Assembly (NCBI GenBank): GCA_028671895.1
Contig: JAPMAC010000197.1
Span: 3,663,001-3,727,000, forward strand
Direction of reading: 5' to 3'
Source of the DNA: Oenanthe sinensis
Lineage: Eukaryota; Streptophyta; Magnoliopsida; Apiales; Apiaceae
DNA length: 64,000 nt
Positions 34,777-46,444 of the stretch are shown here, in pieces. The notes under the pieces were generated by a model. The model was not told the DNA's origin, ran no database searches, and saw only the letters and a program-made list of their open reading frames with translations. Numbering within the stretch: the stretch's first letter is position 1; each line of letters begins with the position of its first letter. Made by a program: the position numbers and the translations under genes.

Positions 34777-37700
34777 TTAGTTCCTCTTCCTCCTTTTCTC
34801 AGCATTTTCCTTTAGTTGCCTCATGAAAGAACTTCTCAATATTGCTTCATCCCTGTCAGTTTCTCCAAGTTGCCTCATAAGGTAGTGTATTTCTTCATCT
34901 GTGATTTTGTCCAGATATTTGCAGATATCAAAGAACTTTGTGTTGCCCTCTATATCTGTAAAAATCATAGCATACTTTGGCTCCAACACCACCTTTTTGA
35001 CCTGTGACTTCCATAGCTTTAGAGGTGAATCAGGTTCAGCTTCTGCCTTGGATCTTCTTAACCTTGAAATTTGTTGTTGTATCTCCTGAGCAATTGTTGT
35101 GTTGAGTTTGTACTTTCTGTTGAGTAGAGGAAGAATAGTCTTTAAAACATTGTAGCTTTGCTTCATTATCACCTTCAATGAATAGATTGTTTTCACTCCA
35201 TTTTCATACTCCAACCTCATTGATTCTTCATGGTTAGAGGTTGCAGGGTGAGTCCTTACTCCAATTAATCCTTTTTCATTGATTACTGGTATTCCCTTCA
35301 AATCATAACCTTCAATTGTGACCTCCTCCTTGATTTCTTCTTGTTGACCCTGGAGGTTTTCCTGAACCACTATTTCTTGAGTAGAACTTGACCTTTTCTT
35401 GGCCATAGAAACTTTTCTCCTTTTTCTCAAAGGTTGCTCTGCCTGTAGCTCTTCTTCCAAATGCCATTGCATTTCCATCTGTCTAGCAATCTCTTCATTC
35501 TCCCTTTCTCTCCTTGAGGCATCTGAGATTCCTGTAGTGATGGCTCCTTGAAGTAGCTTTTGACTTACTGGTTCAGTCTCTTTCTTCTTCTCTTCTTCAA
35601 TCACTGTTGCTTTCCCTTTCTTCTTTTCTTTAAGAGCTTCAATATCCAATTGAAGAAAAGCTTCTGTATTTGAGTTTCTTTCCTTGGCAGCCTTTTGTGC
35701 ATCTTCATTTAATTTTCTTGTTTGAGCAATGAACTCATCCAAGTCTCCTTTTTCTACTGCCTCTGTTACTAACTCAGTGCTTCTCCTTAGATCTTCAATT
35801 CTTTTCTTTTCTCTCTCAATCATTGTTTGAGTTTCTTTCTCCCTAGAAATTCTCCTAGCTTCAAGATCATCATCAAACTTCTTGTAATCTTTCTTTTTCT
35901 GTTCTAAATTATCTTTTGGAGAATTAGATGACTTAGATTTCTTTGAAGATTGATTGTCCATGTTACTTCTGCTTTTATCTCTTCTCGGTGCAGAACCACC
36001 AATGCCACTTGACTTATCCATACCAGAACCACCTATTCCACCACTTCCACTGCCTTTGCCATTACCACCATCATCATCCTTCTTCTTTGTATTCTCCCCC
36101 TTTTTGTTATCATCAATTGGAGGGGGTGGTGGAAGTCTGTCAAGAAACTTTTGAAGAATGGAAGCATGAAGACTTTGACCTCTGATAATATCATCCATCT
36201 TCTTTTCTAGAGAACATACTCTTGTCTCCAAAGATGTAAAATTTTTGGATTCTTTGAAAAGCTTGTCTTTGATGCTATTCATGGTGTTGAATGGTAGCTT
36301 CTCATCCAATCTCCTATCCATTGCATCCTTGTTAGATGAGATAGAGTCTTTAATCCTCTCCAGTTCCCTCCTTACTCCTGTTACTATCATCTTTTGAATT
36401 TTCATTGATTCTCTCATATAGTGAGCAATTCTCCTTTGAGTAGGATCTTCAATTTCTCCTTCCACCATTGCTCTTCTATATTGAGAGAGAATTTCAGTCT
36501 CAGCAGCTTCTAAGGAACCATCAATAGTGCTCATCCATGGCTCTTCATCAGAATCACTCTCCAACTCTTCAGGTGCCATATAACAAGTGTCTGTTGTATT
36601 GGCGATGCTTTCCTTCAGATTCCTGGTCCTTTGATCTGTATGATCAATGCCCAAGAGTTGTTCTGCATTCCTGTTACTTGAAGTAGCCAACCCTTGATAT
36701 TGTGGATCAGGATGAATGAAATTCTTTGGATCCAATTCACCAGCATCTATTTCCTCTTCAAAGTCCTTAGCAATTCCACTCCCACTAGCTTCAGCATTAT
36801 TTGCTCCCCCTATCTCCTTTACTCCTTCTTCTGCAATCATTTCAATTTCCAATTCCTGTGCAAAAAGTAGACTGTTTTTATCACTTTCACTCATCTCTCT
36901 ATTTTGCATCAGGATCTCATCCTGGAATCTCACCTCTCCCTCACTCATTTCTTTTGCACCTACTAAGGTGGGGCCCTCAAGTGTTTCACTCTCATTCCTG
37001 GAAGAAATAGGAATGTTTTTACTCACTTCCTCTCCTTTTGCCAGGTTACAATCCTGCCTCTCACTCAACTCACTCAATCCTAAGAGTGTTTGTGCAACAT
37101 CAATTGATTGATCATCAATTGATGTATTGACATTATCAGTTGAAGTGGTGTTTGGGATATCCATCGATTGATGCATACCCATCGATTGATCTTGAGTATC
37201 GATCGATGGCTTATCAGTCGATGGCTGAATATCAATTGATGAAGGAACATCAATTGATGGAGAAGAAACAGTTGAGATAATTTGTGAAGTTATGTTTGAG
37301 ATGATATTGGAAATAGAATCCTAAAAATTCTGAGAAGAAGATTCAGGGGAGAGTGTTGGCTTCTCCTTGAAAAACAAAGAAGGAGAATCTGAAAATGTTT
37401 GATAGTCTATCAAAACATTTTCTGAAGAAGTTTGAGATGGGGATAGAAGAATAGAAGAGATAGGAATTGAAAGAGAATGGGGCTGCATCTCATCATTTAT
37501 ATGAGATGCATCATGCAGACTTTGTGAAGGCTCCTCCACAGTTTCCTGTGGTTTTGCAGTGTGTGATTCCCCAAGTGCAAAGGTGACTTTCTTTTCTCTT
37601 CTTTTGTATGGTGTTAGTGTTTTGGCTTTTGTGTCCCCAATTTGATTCTGTGCCCCTGGTTGTGGGCTATTTTCAATATTGTCATCCTTTTGAGAGAATG

Positions 37701-38832
37701 ACAATAGGGATGTGGTATTTTCCATGTTAACATCCACAGTCTTTTGGGAGACTATGGAGTGGCTAGGTTGAGGTTGCACACCCTCACTCTCCTTATCCTT
37801 CTGGGTTCTTAGATATTCCCCAGTTCCCTCACCACCTACATCCTCCTCTAATCTATCTACCACACTAGTTGATTTTCTTTTCTTGGTTTTTACAACAGCA
37901 GGTTTTTGAGAACCTGTTGAGGTTGGTTTCTTAGATTTGGATTTAGAGATTGGTTGTGTGGCCTGGGTAGGAGGGTTGGGGTCATTACTACCACCCTCCA
38001 TAGTCACAGAAGGCAAGGAAGAATTAGGTTTAGAAGAGTTTAAAGTAGAGATAAATACCTGAACAAAAGGGGGATAGATCAATTCCACATTGCTGTGAAG
38101 ATTGATCCTAACCAAGTCTTTAAAGACCCTTTTGTTTTGAGTCCAGCAATCCAAAATTTCTGTATTCCTGTCAATCTCAATATCCTTGACAAAGTGGTTA
38201 ATAATAATCATAATAAATCTTGCATAATAAATATGATTAGATCTATTTATTTTATTCCCCAATTTGACAGATATTTCATTGAGTAACAGGCTTCCTAAAT
38301 TATGATATCTATCATATAAAATGCTATACCCTACTTGTTGCATACTAGTTGTTATTGCATCAAAATTACTAACCTTACCAGAAAAACACTTTATTAAAGC
38401 ATCAAAGAAATATGACCATTCTTTTCTTAGATTCTTTCTAACAATACTACCTAGACTAGCATCAGGAGCAGTATAGTTGATTTCCCTAAGCATATTTCTA
38501 ATATCTGTGTCAGTGGGTGCATTTTTTGTATTATTTGCAGGAATATTTAAACACTCACCCAAGACCACAGTGGTTAGAATATACCTTTGTCCTTTGCATT
38601 CAAAGGAGATTGTAGAAAAATCATCTGCTACTTCTGCTGTTGTCCAGAATTCTTCAACTAGATTGCACACTATTTTTGGTGCTTCTGAGAGGGCCTTTGC
38701 AATTTTCGAACTCCTTAGAAATTCCATTAGGGGATGAAATTCTGTTGGGGCTTCCTCCACCATAGTGCAAGCAACGAAGTTGTTGAGCTCATAGTAGAAT
38801 CCAGATTGTGAGACTTTCTTTGAAGATGCCAT
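34777..38832 (-). CDS. Extra post-pol ORF of element D, 1350 codons with one in-frame TAG
   Basis: ATG 38832 opens 503 codons to a TAG at 37321-37323. The same frame then runs on through 46 sense codons into an 801-codon ORF ending at 34777. I translated the joining 138 bases and found no other stop. Layout: N-terminal domain (about residues 1-265; homologous to C 53673 on and A 821-1168, perhaps related to the putative plant transposon domain family); Pro-Ser linker with basic KTKKRKS (about 315); Ser-Ile-Asp-rich stretch around the TAG, encoded by the D motif; acidic region; Gly-Ser linker; long Lys-Glu coiled coil (about 960-1080); basic RKRRKVSMAKKR cluster near residue 1140; C-terminal helical domain ending KRRKRN. 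No signal peptide or membrane span is seen. Function unknown; the TAG could be a recent nonsense change or a readthrough site. Confidence 0.75.
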
Positions 38833-39119
38833 TATCGTGTTTGAAGATTTATAATTGAATTAACTGGCAAACTTGTTAGTAATTATAACAGAAATAATAA
38901 ATAGACAGTAGTAGATTAGGGTTCTTAGCAAGAGATAGATACAGAGTAAGTTCGAAGATTGAGAAAGAGAAAGAGATAGAAAAATCGATAGTAAAAATGC
39001 AAGTAAGAATTAAAAGAAGTTTTAATCTCACTATTTATATTTACTGATTTCCCAACCAATTTCTTACTCAAAATAGAACTAAATCGACCGTTGGAAGAGT
39101 ATTGATAATTAAAAGTTAC

Positions 39120-39440
39120 CAATTTTGGCAATCGATTGTTATACATACAGGAATGTACGTTTTAATCAATTGATAAAATAAGTAATCAACGGCTAGATTT
39201 TTGTACAGGTCGATTGATGACATGGACCCCTTTAAATTCTAGGTCATCGATTGATAAATTGCTTATCCATCGACAGGTACAATTATCCATCGATAGACAA
39301 ATATATCATCGATTGATATATCTATCTGTCGATAGTTACCCCTATCCATCGATAAACAAATATATCATCAATTGATATATTTATCTGTCGACAACTCCAT
39401 TAATATCCATTGATATGTAAAATATTTATCAGTTGATTAT
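39120..39440. repeat. ATCGATTGAT motif array between pol and extra ORF of D
   Basis: About thirteen motif copies (atcgattgat, atcaattgat, ccatcgata, ctgtcgata, atcagttgat) lie just before the pol end. The first and last members vary at the central two bases. Same relative position as the arrays in A (1474-1608) and C (53205-53325). The 38833-39119 part is a plain AT-rich leader of the extra ORF. Confidence 0.9.
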
Positions 39441-39514
39441 TGAAGAATCAATAATTTAACATAGTCAATGGCTACATGTACTATAAATACATAACTTGTC
39501 AGACATTTAAAGGA

Positions 39515-42500
39515 TTAGATATAATTAAGCATACCTAAATCACAGACCAATCTATTGAAGGTAGATTCATCTAATGGTTTGGTAAAAATGTCTGCAAGTT
39601 GTCTTTCACTAGGGACAAAATGTAATTCAACTGTACCATTCATTACATGTTCCCTAATGAAGTGATACCTTATGTCAATGTGCTTGGTTCTGGAATGTTG
39701 TACAGGATTTTCTGTTATAGCAATGGCACTTGTATTATCACAGAAAATAGGAATCTTGTTCAAGTTGAACCCATAGTCAAGTAGTTGATTCCTCATCCAT
39801 AATATTTGTGCACAGCAACTTCCAGCTGCAATATATTCAGCCTCTGCAGTAGATGTAGACACTGAATTCTGCTTCTTGCTAAACCATGAAACAAGCTTAT
39901 TTCCTAGAAATTGACAGGAACCTGTTGTGCTTTTTCTGTCAATTCTGCAACCTGCATAATCTGCATCTGAATAACCAATTAGATCAAATCCAGAATCTCT
40001 ATGATACCAAATTCCAAGATTTGGAGTTCCTTTGAGATATCTGAATATTCTTTTTATTGCAATCAAATGAGATTCTCTAGGATCAGCTTGAAACCTAGCA
40101 CAAAGACATGTAGCAAACATTATGTCTGGCCTACTTGTAGTTAAATAAAGTAATGAGCCAACCATACCTCTATAACTTGAAATGTCCACTTCTGCTTCCT
40201 TAGTGTTTAATTCAAGTTTAGTTGCAGTGGCCATGGGAGTTTTAGCAGAAGAACATTCACTTAAATCAAATCTCTTTAATAAATCAGAAATATATTTGGT
40301 TTGATTTATGAAAATACCATTTTTAACTTGTTTGATTTGCAAGCCAAGAAAGTAGGTTAGTTCTCCCATCATGCTCATTTCATATTTACTCTGCATCAAC
40401 TTAGCAAACTTTTTACAAAGTTTTTCATTAGTTGAGCCAAAAATAATGTCATCTACATAGATTTGAACAAGAATCATAGAGCCATTTACATTTCTATGAA
40501 AGAGAGTTTTATCAACAGTACCTCTTGTGAAGTGATTCTCAATCAAGAATTTAGACAATGTGTCATACCAGGCTCTAGGTGCTTGCTTCAATCCATAAAG
40601 TGCCTTGAGAAGATAGTATACAAATCCAGGATGAATAGGATCAATAAAACCAGGAGGTTGTTCTACATAAACTTCTTCTTCTAGTTCTCCATTGAGAAAA
40701 GCACTTTTCACATCCATCTGATACACCTTGAAATTTGCATAAGCAGCATATGCTAGAAAGATTCTGATTGCTTCCAATCTTGCAACTGGTGCAAAAGTTT
40801 CATCAAAATCTATGCCTTCTTCTTGTGAATAGCCCTTTGCCACTAATCTTGCTTTATTTCTTGTCACTGTACCAGATTCATCCATTTTGTTTCTGAACAC
40901 CCATTTTGTACCAATGATAGACTTGTTCTTTGGTTTGGGCACCAGCTTCCATACCTTGTTTCTTTCAAATTGATTCAACTCTTCTTGCATAGCAATTATC
41001 CAATCAGGATCATTCAAGGCTTCTTCAATCCTTTTTGGTTCTTCTTGAGACAGGAAGCTACTATACAAGCATTCATTTTGAGTTGCACTTCTAGTTTTGA
41101 CACCATCATTTGCATCTCCAATTATTAATTCAAAGGGATGGCTGTTTGTCCATTTCCTTTGTGATGGTAAATTTGTCCTTGAAGATGATGCTTCATGATC
41201 ATTGGAAGTGTTATGATCATTGTGATGTGATTGACTATTTGAGAATCCTCCCCCTGAGATGGACACTCTACTTGAAGATTGTTGAGCAGAGTTGATATCC
41301 ATCGAATGATTATCAATTGATGTATTATCAGTTGATTGATGATTGTCAACTGATAAGTTATCTGTTGATGCATTGACATCAATTGATGGGAGGATTCTAG
41401 GTACTTGAACTCTTGTGATTTCCACATCATCATCACTATCTTCAATATTACTTGTGGATTCATTTTCAAAATGCAATAGATCATGAAATCCTTCATCAAA
41501 CAACCCTTTAATTTTCTTGTCATCAAAAACTACATGCATAGATTCCATAACAATGTGTAATCTAAGATTGTAGACTCTGTATGCTTTGGTTGTTATTCCA
41601 TATCCAACAAATATAGCTTCATCAGCTTTGGCTTCAAATTTTCCTAGATTTTCACCTTGATTTCTCAGTACAAAGCATTTGCAGCCAAAGACATGAAGAA
41701 AGTTAACTGTTGGCTTCTTGTCTTTCTTTATCAATTGATATGGAGTTTTGCCTTGAGGTTTATTGATCATGGAAATATTTTGAATGTAACAAGCAGTATT
41801 AATTGCTTCTGCCCAGAAGTATGTAGGAAGTTTTGCTTCTTCTAACATAGTTCTAGCAGCTTCAATCAAGGTCCTATTTTTTCTTTCAACTACTCCATTT
41901 TGCTGTGGAGTTCTTGGAGCAGAGAAATGATGAGTGATACCTTTTTCTTCACAGAATTCTCTCATGGTTGAATTCTTGAATTCAGTACCATTGTCACTTC
42001 TAAATTTCTTGACCTTCCATTCAGTGCCATTTTCAACATTCTTCACATGATTGATAATTAATTTGCTTGCTTCATCCTTAGAATGTAAGAAATATACCCA
42101 TGAAAATCTTGTGAAGTCATCCACAATTACTAGGGCATATTTCTTTTTGGCAATTGACATGATGTTGACTGGACCAAATAAATCCATGTGCAATAATTCC
42201 AGAGGCTTATCAATTGATGATTCAGACTTTGACTTGAATGATGCTTTTCTTTGTTTTCCCTTTTGACATGCATCACATAGTCCATCCTTGGTGAATTCCA
42301 TCTGTGGAATGCCTCTAACCAGATTCTTTCTAATCAATAAATTCATGGCTTTGAAATTCAAATGGGCTAGTTTCTTGTGCCAAGTCCAACTTTCTTCTGT
42401 ATTGGCTTTGCTAAGTAGACATGTCATTGAATTTGCCTTTACAGAGTGAAAATCAGCCACATAGACATTCCCTTTTCTTTCTCCAGTTAAGAGAATTTCA

Positions 42501-42811
42501 CCAGATTCTTTGTTGGCTATGATGCATGATTTAGTTGTAAACCACACACCATTACCATTATCACACAGTTGGCTAATACTGAGCAAATTGTGCTTCAATC
42601 CATCAACTAGTGCTACAGTTTCAATGATAACATTTTCTTTTTCAATTGAGCCATATCCCAGAGTAAAACCTTTGCTGTTATCTCCAAAAGTAACTCCTGG
42701 GCTAGCTTTTTCCACAAACTTTGTGAGCAGGGACAAATCTCCAGTCATGTGCCTTGAACATCCACTATCCAAATACCAGAGATTTTTCTTCCTGTTTCCC
42801 TGCACACACAT
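39515..42811 (-). CDS. Pol polyprotein of element D, intact
   Basis: 1098 codons without a stop. Domains by residue: protease, DSG at 15-17; gag-pre-integrase zinc module, H146, H150, C179, C182; integrase catalytic D210, D273, E309 (35 residues between the last two); disordered linker 450-560 with the Ser-Ile-Asp repeats; RT from about 615, with MDVKSAFLNG at 699-708, ALYGLKQAPRAW at 737-748 and YVDD at 785-788; RNase H from about 930, with YSDADYAGC and STAEAEYIAAGS, to the end. It would mature by self-cleavage and copy and integrate the element from virus-like particles. ATG 42811 starts 7 bases after the gag stop, in another frame. A CAG/GG boundary a few codons in looks like a splice acceptor. 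Confidence 0.95.
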   Translation of the reverse strand: MCVQGNRKKNLWYLDSGCSRHMTGDLSLLTKFVEKASPGVTFGDNSKGFTLGYGSIEKENVIIETVALVDGLKHNLLSISQLCDNGNGVWFTTKSCIIANKESGEILLTGERKGNVYVADFHSVKANSMTCLLSKANTEESWTWHKKLAHLNFKAMNLLIRKNLVRGIPQMEFTKDGLCDACQKGKQRKASFKSKSESSIDKPLELLHMDLFGPVNIMSIAKKKYALVIVDDFTRFSWVYFLHSKDEASKLIINHVKNVENGTEWKVKKFRSDNGTEFKNSTMREFCEEKGITHHFSAPRTPQQNGVVERKNRTLIEAARTMLEEAKLPTYFWAEAINTACYIQNISMINKPQGKTPYQLIKKDKKPTVNFLHVFGCKCFVLRNQGENLGKFEAKADEAIFVGYGITTKAYRVYNLRLHIVMESMHVVFDDKKIKGLFDEGFHDLLHFENESTSNIEDSDDDVEITRVQVPRILPSIDVNASTDNLSVDNHQSTDNTSIDNHSMDINSAQQSSSRVSISGGGFSNSQSHHNDHNTSNDHEASSSRTNLPSQRKWTNSHPFELIIGDANDGVKTRSATQNECLYSSFLSQEEPKRIEEALNDPDWIIAMQEELNQFERNKVWKLVPKPKNKSIIGTKWVFRNKMDESGTVTRNKARLVAKGYSQEEGIDFDETFAPVARLEAIRIFLAYAAYANFKVYQMDVKSAFLNGELEEEVYVEQPPGFIDPIHPGFVYYLLKALYGLKQAPRAWYDTLSKFLIENHFTRGTVDKTLFHRNVNGSMILVQIYVDDIIFGSTNEKLCKKFAKLMQSKYEMSMMGELTYFLGLQIKQVKNGIFINQTKYISDLLKRFDLSECSSAKTPMATATKLELNTKEAEVDISSYRGMVGSLLYLTTSRPDIMFATCLCARFQADPRESHLIAIKRIFRYLKGTPNLGIWYHRDSGFDLIGYSDADYAGCRIDRKSTTGSCQFLGNKLVSWFSKKQNSVSTSTAEAEYIAAGSCCAQILWMRNQLLDYGFNLNKIPIFCDNTSAIAITENPVQHSRTKHIDIRYHFIREHVMNGTVELHFVPSERQLADIFTKPLDESTFNRLVCDLGMLNYI

Positions 42812-42818
42812 AAAACAA

Positions 42819-45272
42819 TCAAGTTGCTTTTGGTACCCAAGTTGCCTTGGGTCCTCTTTTATTAGTTGCAGCTTGAGCCCCTGTTGTCAACTTAGGTTCC
42901 TTTTGTTTTGGTGGGTTTAAATCCACTTTATCTTTGGGAGTTAACTTTTGGGGCTTTGACACCTTAGAACTCATGGCAGAATTTTCATGGATTTCATCAT
43001 TTACATTAGGCATGTTCCATGGCATACCAGGCATGTTCATATTAGGATATGCAAAGAAGGGATTATACATGTATGGAACTTGTGCATAAGGCATATGAAC
43101 ATTAGGTGCAACCAAATTAGAAGACATGGCATTCATGAGCATAGGATTGGTAAACATGGCATTTGCAGTCATGGCATGTATATTTAAATCATTTGCAGAT
43201 ATAGAATTCTTTTCACTTTTGCATTGCATGGACAAATGATTTACACTACCACATTTAGCACATACCTTTCTAGGTGCATACATATCAGGAGTGTAATTAT
43301 TGTGCTTATTTATGCCTACTTTACCATTCCTATTCTTTTTCTTTTTCTCAGACTTAGATAGAGAAATTTCCACAGGTGCTATCTTTTCTAATTTTTCTTT
43401 TAATTGTTTCTTGGATAAGCTACCTATGTTGATCTTCTCAGTCTCAGTCTCAACTTGATTCTTGGTTTCTTTAACAAACTTAATAGGAGTGCTAAATTTG
43501 TTCTTTTTATTAGCCATTGATGATTTACTTGTCGATGGATGCTTATCGATTGATTCAGCATCAATCGATTGATAATCCTTATCAGTTGATGAAGGATTAG
43601 CAGTCGATTGATCTTTATCCATTGAAGTATCAGCCAATGACTTGCCTATTGATTTGGGGAGTTCTCCTAGAGTATCTACACCCTGAACATCAATAATTTG
43701 TTTGGCAGTTTTAGCAGACCTATTCCATTTGCTAATGGTTTCAATTTCTTCAGCTAATTGTTCTTTCAACAATTCTTCTCTTTTCAAACTGTTTACTAGT
43801 TCATTCCTAGCATCCTTTCTTTCCTGCTTAAATCTTTCTAAACAAACAAGTTCATTTTCAAGAAACATATTTCTCTCAGTTAAGGCATCAATGGTGTTCT
43901 TTAACTTGAGATTTTCTTTGTTTAGAGATTTTAGAGTGACATGCAAATTGTACAGTTCATTAGACATTTCATTAATAGTACTATTGCATTCCTCAGATGT
44001 AAGCTCGGAAAAGTTGGTAGCTAGTACCTGATTAGATGCTGAACTAGCTTCTTCATCTTCATGATTGGCCATTAATGCAAGATTGACATATTCTTCAGAA
44101 TCACTATCCTCAGCAGCCCAGTCCTTCTCCTCAGTTACAAAAGCCTTTTCTTTTTGTTTTAAAAGGTCAAAGTATTTCTTCTTATAATCAATACCCTCAT
44201 ATGACTTTGCCTTTTCTTGTTTTGGCTTCCTGCACTCACTTGAGAAATGACCAGCCAATCCACAGTTAAAGCATTTGAATTTAGATCTTTCAACCAGATT
44301 TTTATTTTGATTGTTGTTTCTAAACTGGGATCCAGGCCTTTGAGCATATGGATTCTTCTTGAATTTTAGCTTTGAAAATTTCCTTGTCAGAAATGCAAGG
44401 TGCTCATCAATCTCATTCAAATCATCCTGAGAGCATGTTTCATTTTCTTCACACTTGCTCTTTCCTTTTCTCTTGAATGATTCTTCAACAGCATCACCAG
44501 CCATCATGACTGACTCTTCTTCATAGCCATTTTCCTTCTTCTCTTCATTTCCCTTGACTACCAAAGCCACAGTTTTCTCTTTTCTTTGATTCTTTTCAAT
44601 CTCTTCATCTTGTTGGATTTCCAACTCATATGTCTTGAGAATACCATAAAGTTTCTCCAGTGTAAAGTCCTTGAAATCCTGAGATTGTCTAATGGAAACA
44701 GTCATTGGTTTCCATTCTTTTAGAAGAGATCTAAGAAATTTTAGATTTGTATCCTCAGTTGCATAAACCCTACCATATAGCTTCAATCCATTTAACAACT
44801 TCTGAAATCTGCTATAGGTGTCATTGATAGATTCTCCACTCTTGAAATGGAATGATTCATATTTTTGAATCAAGAGTTGCATCTTGTTTTTCCTTACTTG
44901 TTCAGTTCCTTCACACAGAGTTTAAAGTGTATCCCATACTTCTTTTGATGAAGTACAATTTATTACATTGTCAAACATATCTTTATCTAGACCATTAAAC
45001 AGAATGTTCATGGCCTTCTTGTCTTTGAGTACTTCTTTTTCATCCTCTTCTGTGAACTCAGAAATAAGTTTTGGAACATGTCTGTCAAGTACAGGAGTTC
45101 CATCAGGGTTTACACCTGTGACTAGCTTCATGGGAACATGAGGACCTTTTTCTATGCAGTTAACATAAGAAGGGTCGAGATAAAGAAGATGCAGATGCAT
45201 TTTGACCTTCCATGGAAAATATTCATCTTTCTCTAAAACTGGAATTTTCACACCTGAATCTCTTTGACCCAT
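42819..45272 (-). CDS. Gag polyprotein of element D, one in-frame stop
   Basis: ATG 45272 follows the PBS; MGQRDSGVKIPVLEKDEYF has the copia gag N-terminal pattern. A TAA after codon 116 (about 44922-44924) breaks the frame, which then stays open to 42819, for 817 coding positions in total. Features: UBN2-like helices, LLIQKYESFHFKSGES, CCHC knuckle KCFNCGLAGHFSSEC at about 44250, a long coiled coil (about 43700-44000), a Ser-Asp-rich linker with SIDAESIDKHPST from the D motif (43510-43640), a second knuckle CAKCGSVNHLSMQC (about 43230), a Met-Asn-Pro-rich segment (42990-43180) and the conserved C-terminal TWVPKAT. It is the capsid and RNA-binding protein. With the stop, only a short N-terminal piece is made unless it is read through. 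Confidence 0.88.
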
Positions 45273-45316
45273 ATTGACTGTTCTTGATCTTTAAACTTTC
45301 TGTATGTTGAAAGCCT

Positions 45317-45329
45317 GCTTTGATACCAA
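45317..45329 (-). other. Primer binding site of element D
   Basis: gctttgataccaa on plus, TTGGTATCAAAGC in sense: the tRNA-Met site with one base different from the A/B/C consensus, adjoining the 5' LTR. Confidence 0.92.
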
Positions 45330-45330
45330 T

Positions 45331-46444
45331 TGTTATTCCTTAGAACAATGTCAATATTTGTAGAAGGGGGGGTTGAATACAAATATTAAAACTTTTTGTG
45401 TGTTCTAATATTTGTTCTTGATGTTTGATAGAATAAGAGAATAAGTTCGAACAAATTAATGCTGAAAAATAAAACTGAACAAAGAGATTTAAAATTATTG
45501 ATGGATTGGTTTTTCCATCAATGTATATTTTTGCTCAATGCTCCTAGGTTAAAAGAAACCTAGCTGCGTTTACAAGATTAGAAAACAAATCAACTGTTCT
45601 TACACATGTGCTCTCAAGCTTGAACAGTTGATTAAGAAATATGTCTAACTTGTATATTTTCTAATAATGCTACTACACTTGTTTATATACCACAAGTGTT
45701 CTTTTACAATTCCTATTCTAGGATTGTTTCTACCTGCCTTCCTTTTACCTTTTTCTATTTTACAAAAAGGTTTGAAAGACAGCTTCTGATTGAGTCTTCA
45801 CAGTCACTCTAGACTGTCTTCCATAGGTGTGCTTTTGTTCTCTGGATCTTCAACAGATATTCTTTCTGTGTTGTCACACTCAATTGATAATTTGCTGTCA
45901 AGCATATCAATTGATCCATTCTTTAATCCATCAACTGATGTACTTCTTCGATTGATCTTTATATCCATCGATTGATAAAAGATGTCTTATCGATTGATAG
46001 ATGTTATCAATCGATATATCAGTCGATGGGTCTTCACATCAGTTGATGGTCTTCAATCCTTGGCTTGGCTTCTTCGATTGATCCTCCATCCATCGATGCT
46101 TCAATATCAATTGATCATCCTTCACTTGTGCAATTTCCTGTCTTCACATAATTACAATTTAACAGTTTAATTTACACATCAATTGATGATCCATATCAAT
46201 CGACTCTAACATCAATTGATGAACAAAATATCAATTGATTTACACCTTATCGATTGAAATAGACTAAGTACACCTATGCTACAATCCAAATTATCAGTTG
46301 ATTCATATAAACACTTCAACTGATAAATGGTTTCCTGATCAATTGATATTTATAACTTTCATATCAATTGATCAGTTACAACAAGTAAAATTTCTATGAT
46401 TCTAAGATTAATGTTATCATCAAATCACATGTAGATTCCTAACA
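45331..46444 (-). repeat. 5' LTR of element D
   Basis: 1114 bp, near-identical to 33493-34599. Differences seen: G-run of seven instead of six in the poly-G box, inserted cctatt near 45712, and three substitutions. TATATAAA in sense at 45682-45689. Confidence 0.95.

Larger units (their letters stand above)
33493..46444 (-). mobile_element. Copia retrotransposon D, young and nearly intact
   Basis: 12,952 bp with LTRs 33493-34599 and 45331-46444, target duplication TGAGG at 33488-33492 and 46445-46449, PBS, polypurine tract, gag, pol and a very long extra ORF, all on the minus strand. By eye the LTRs differ by three substitutions, one G-run length change and one 6-base insertion, so they are about 99.7% alike in substitutions. 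That points to a very recent insertion. Pol has no stop. Gag and the extra ORF each have one in-frame stop. Confidence 0.95.
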
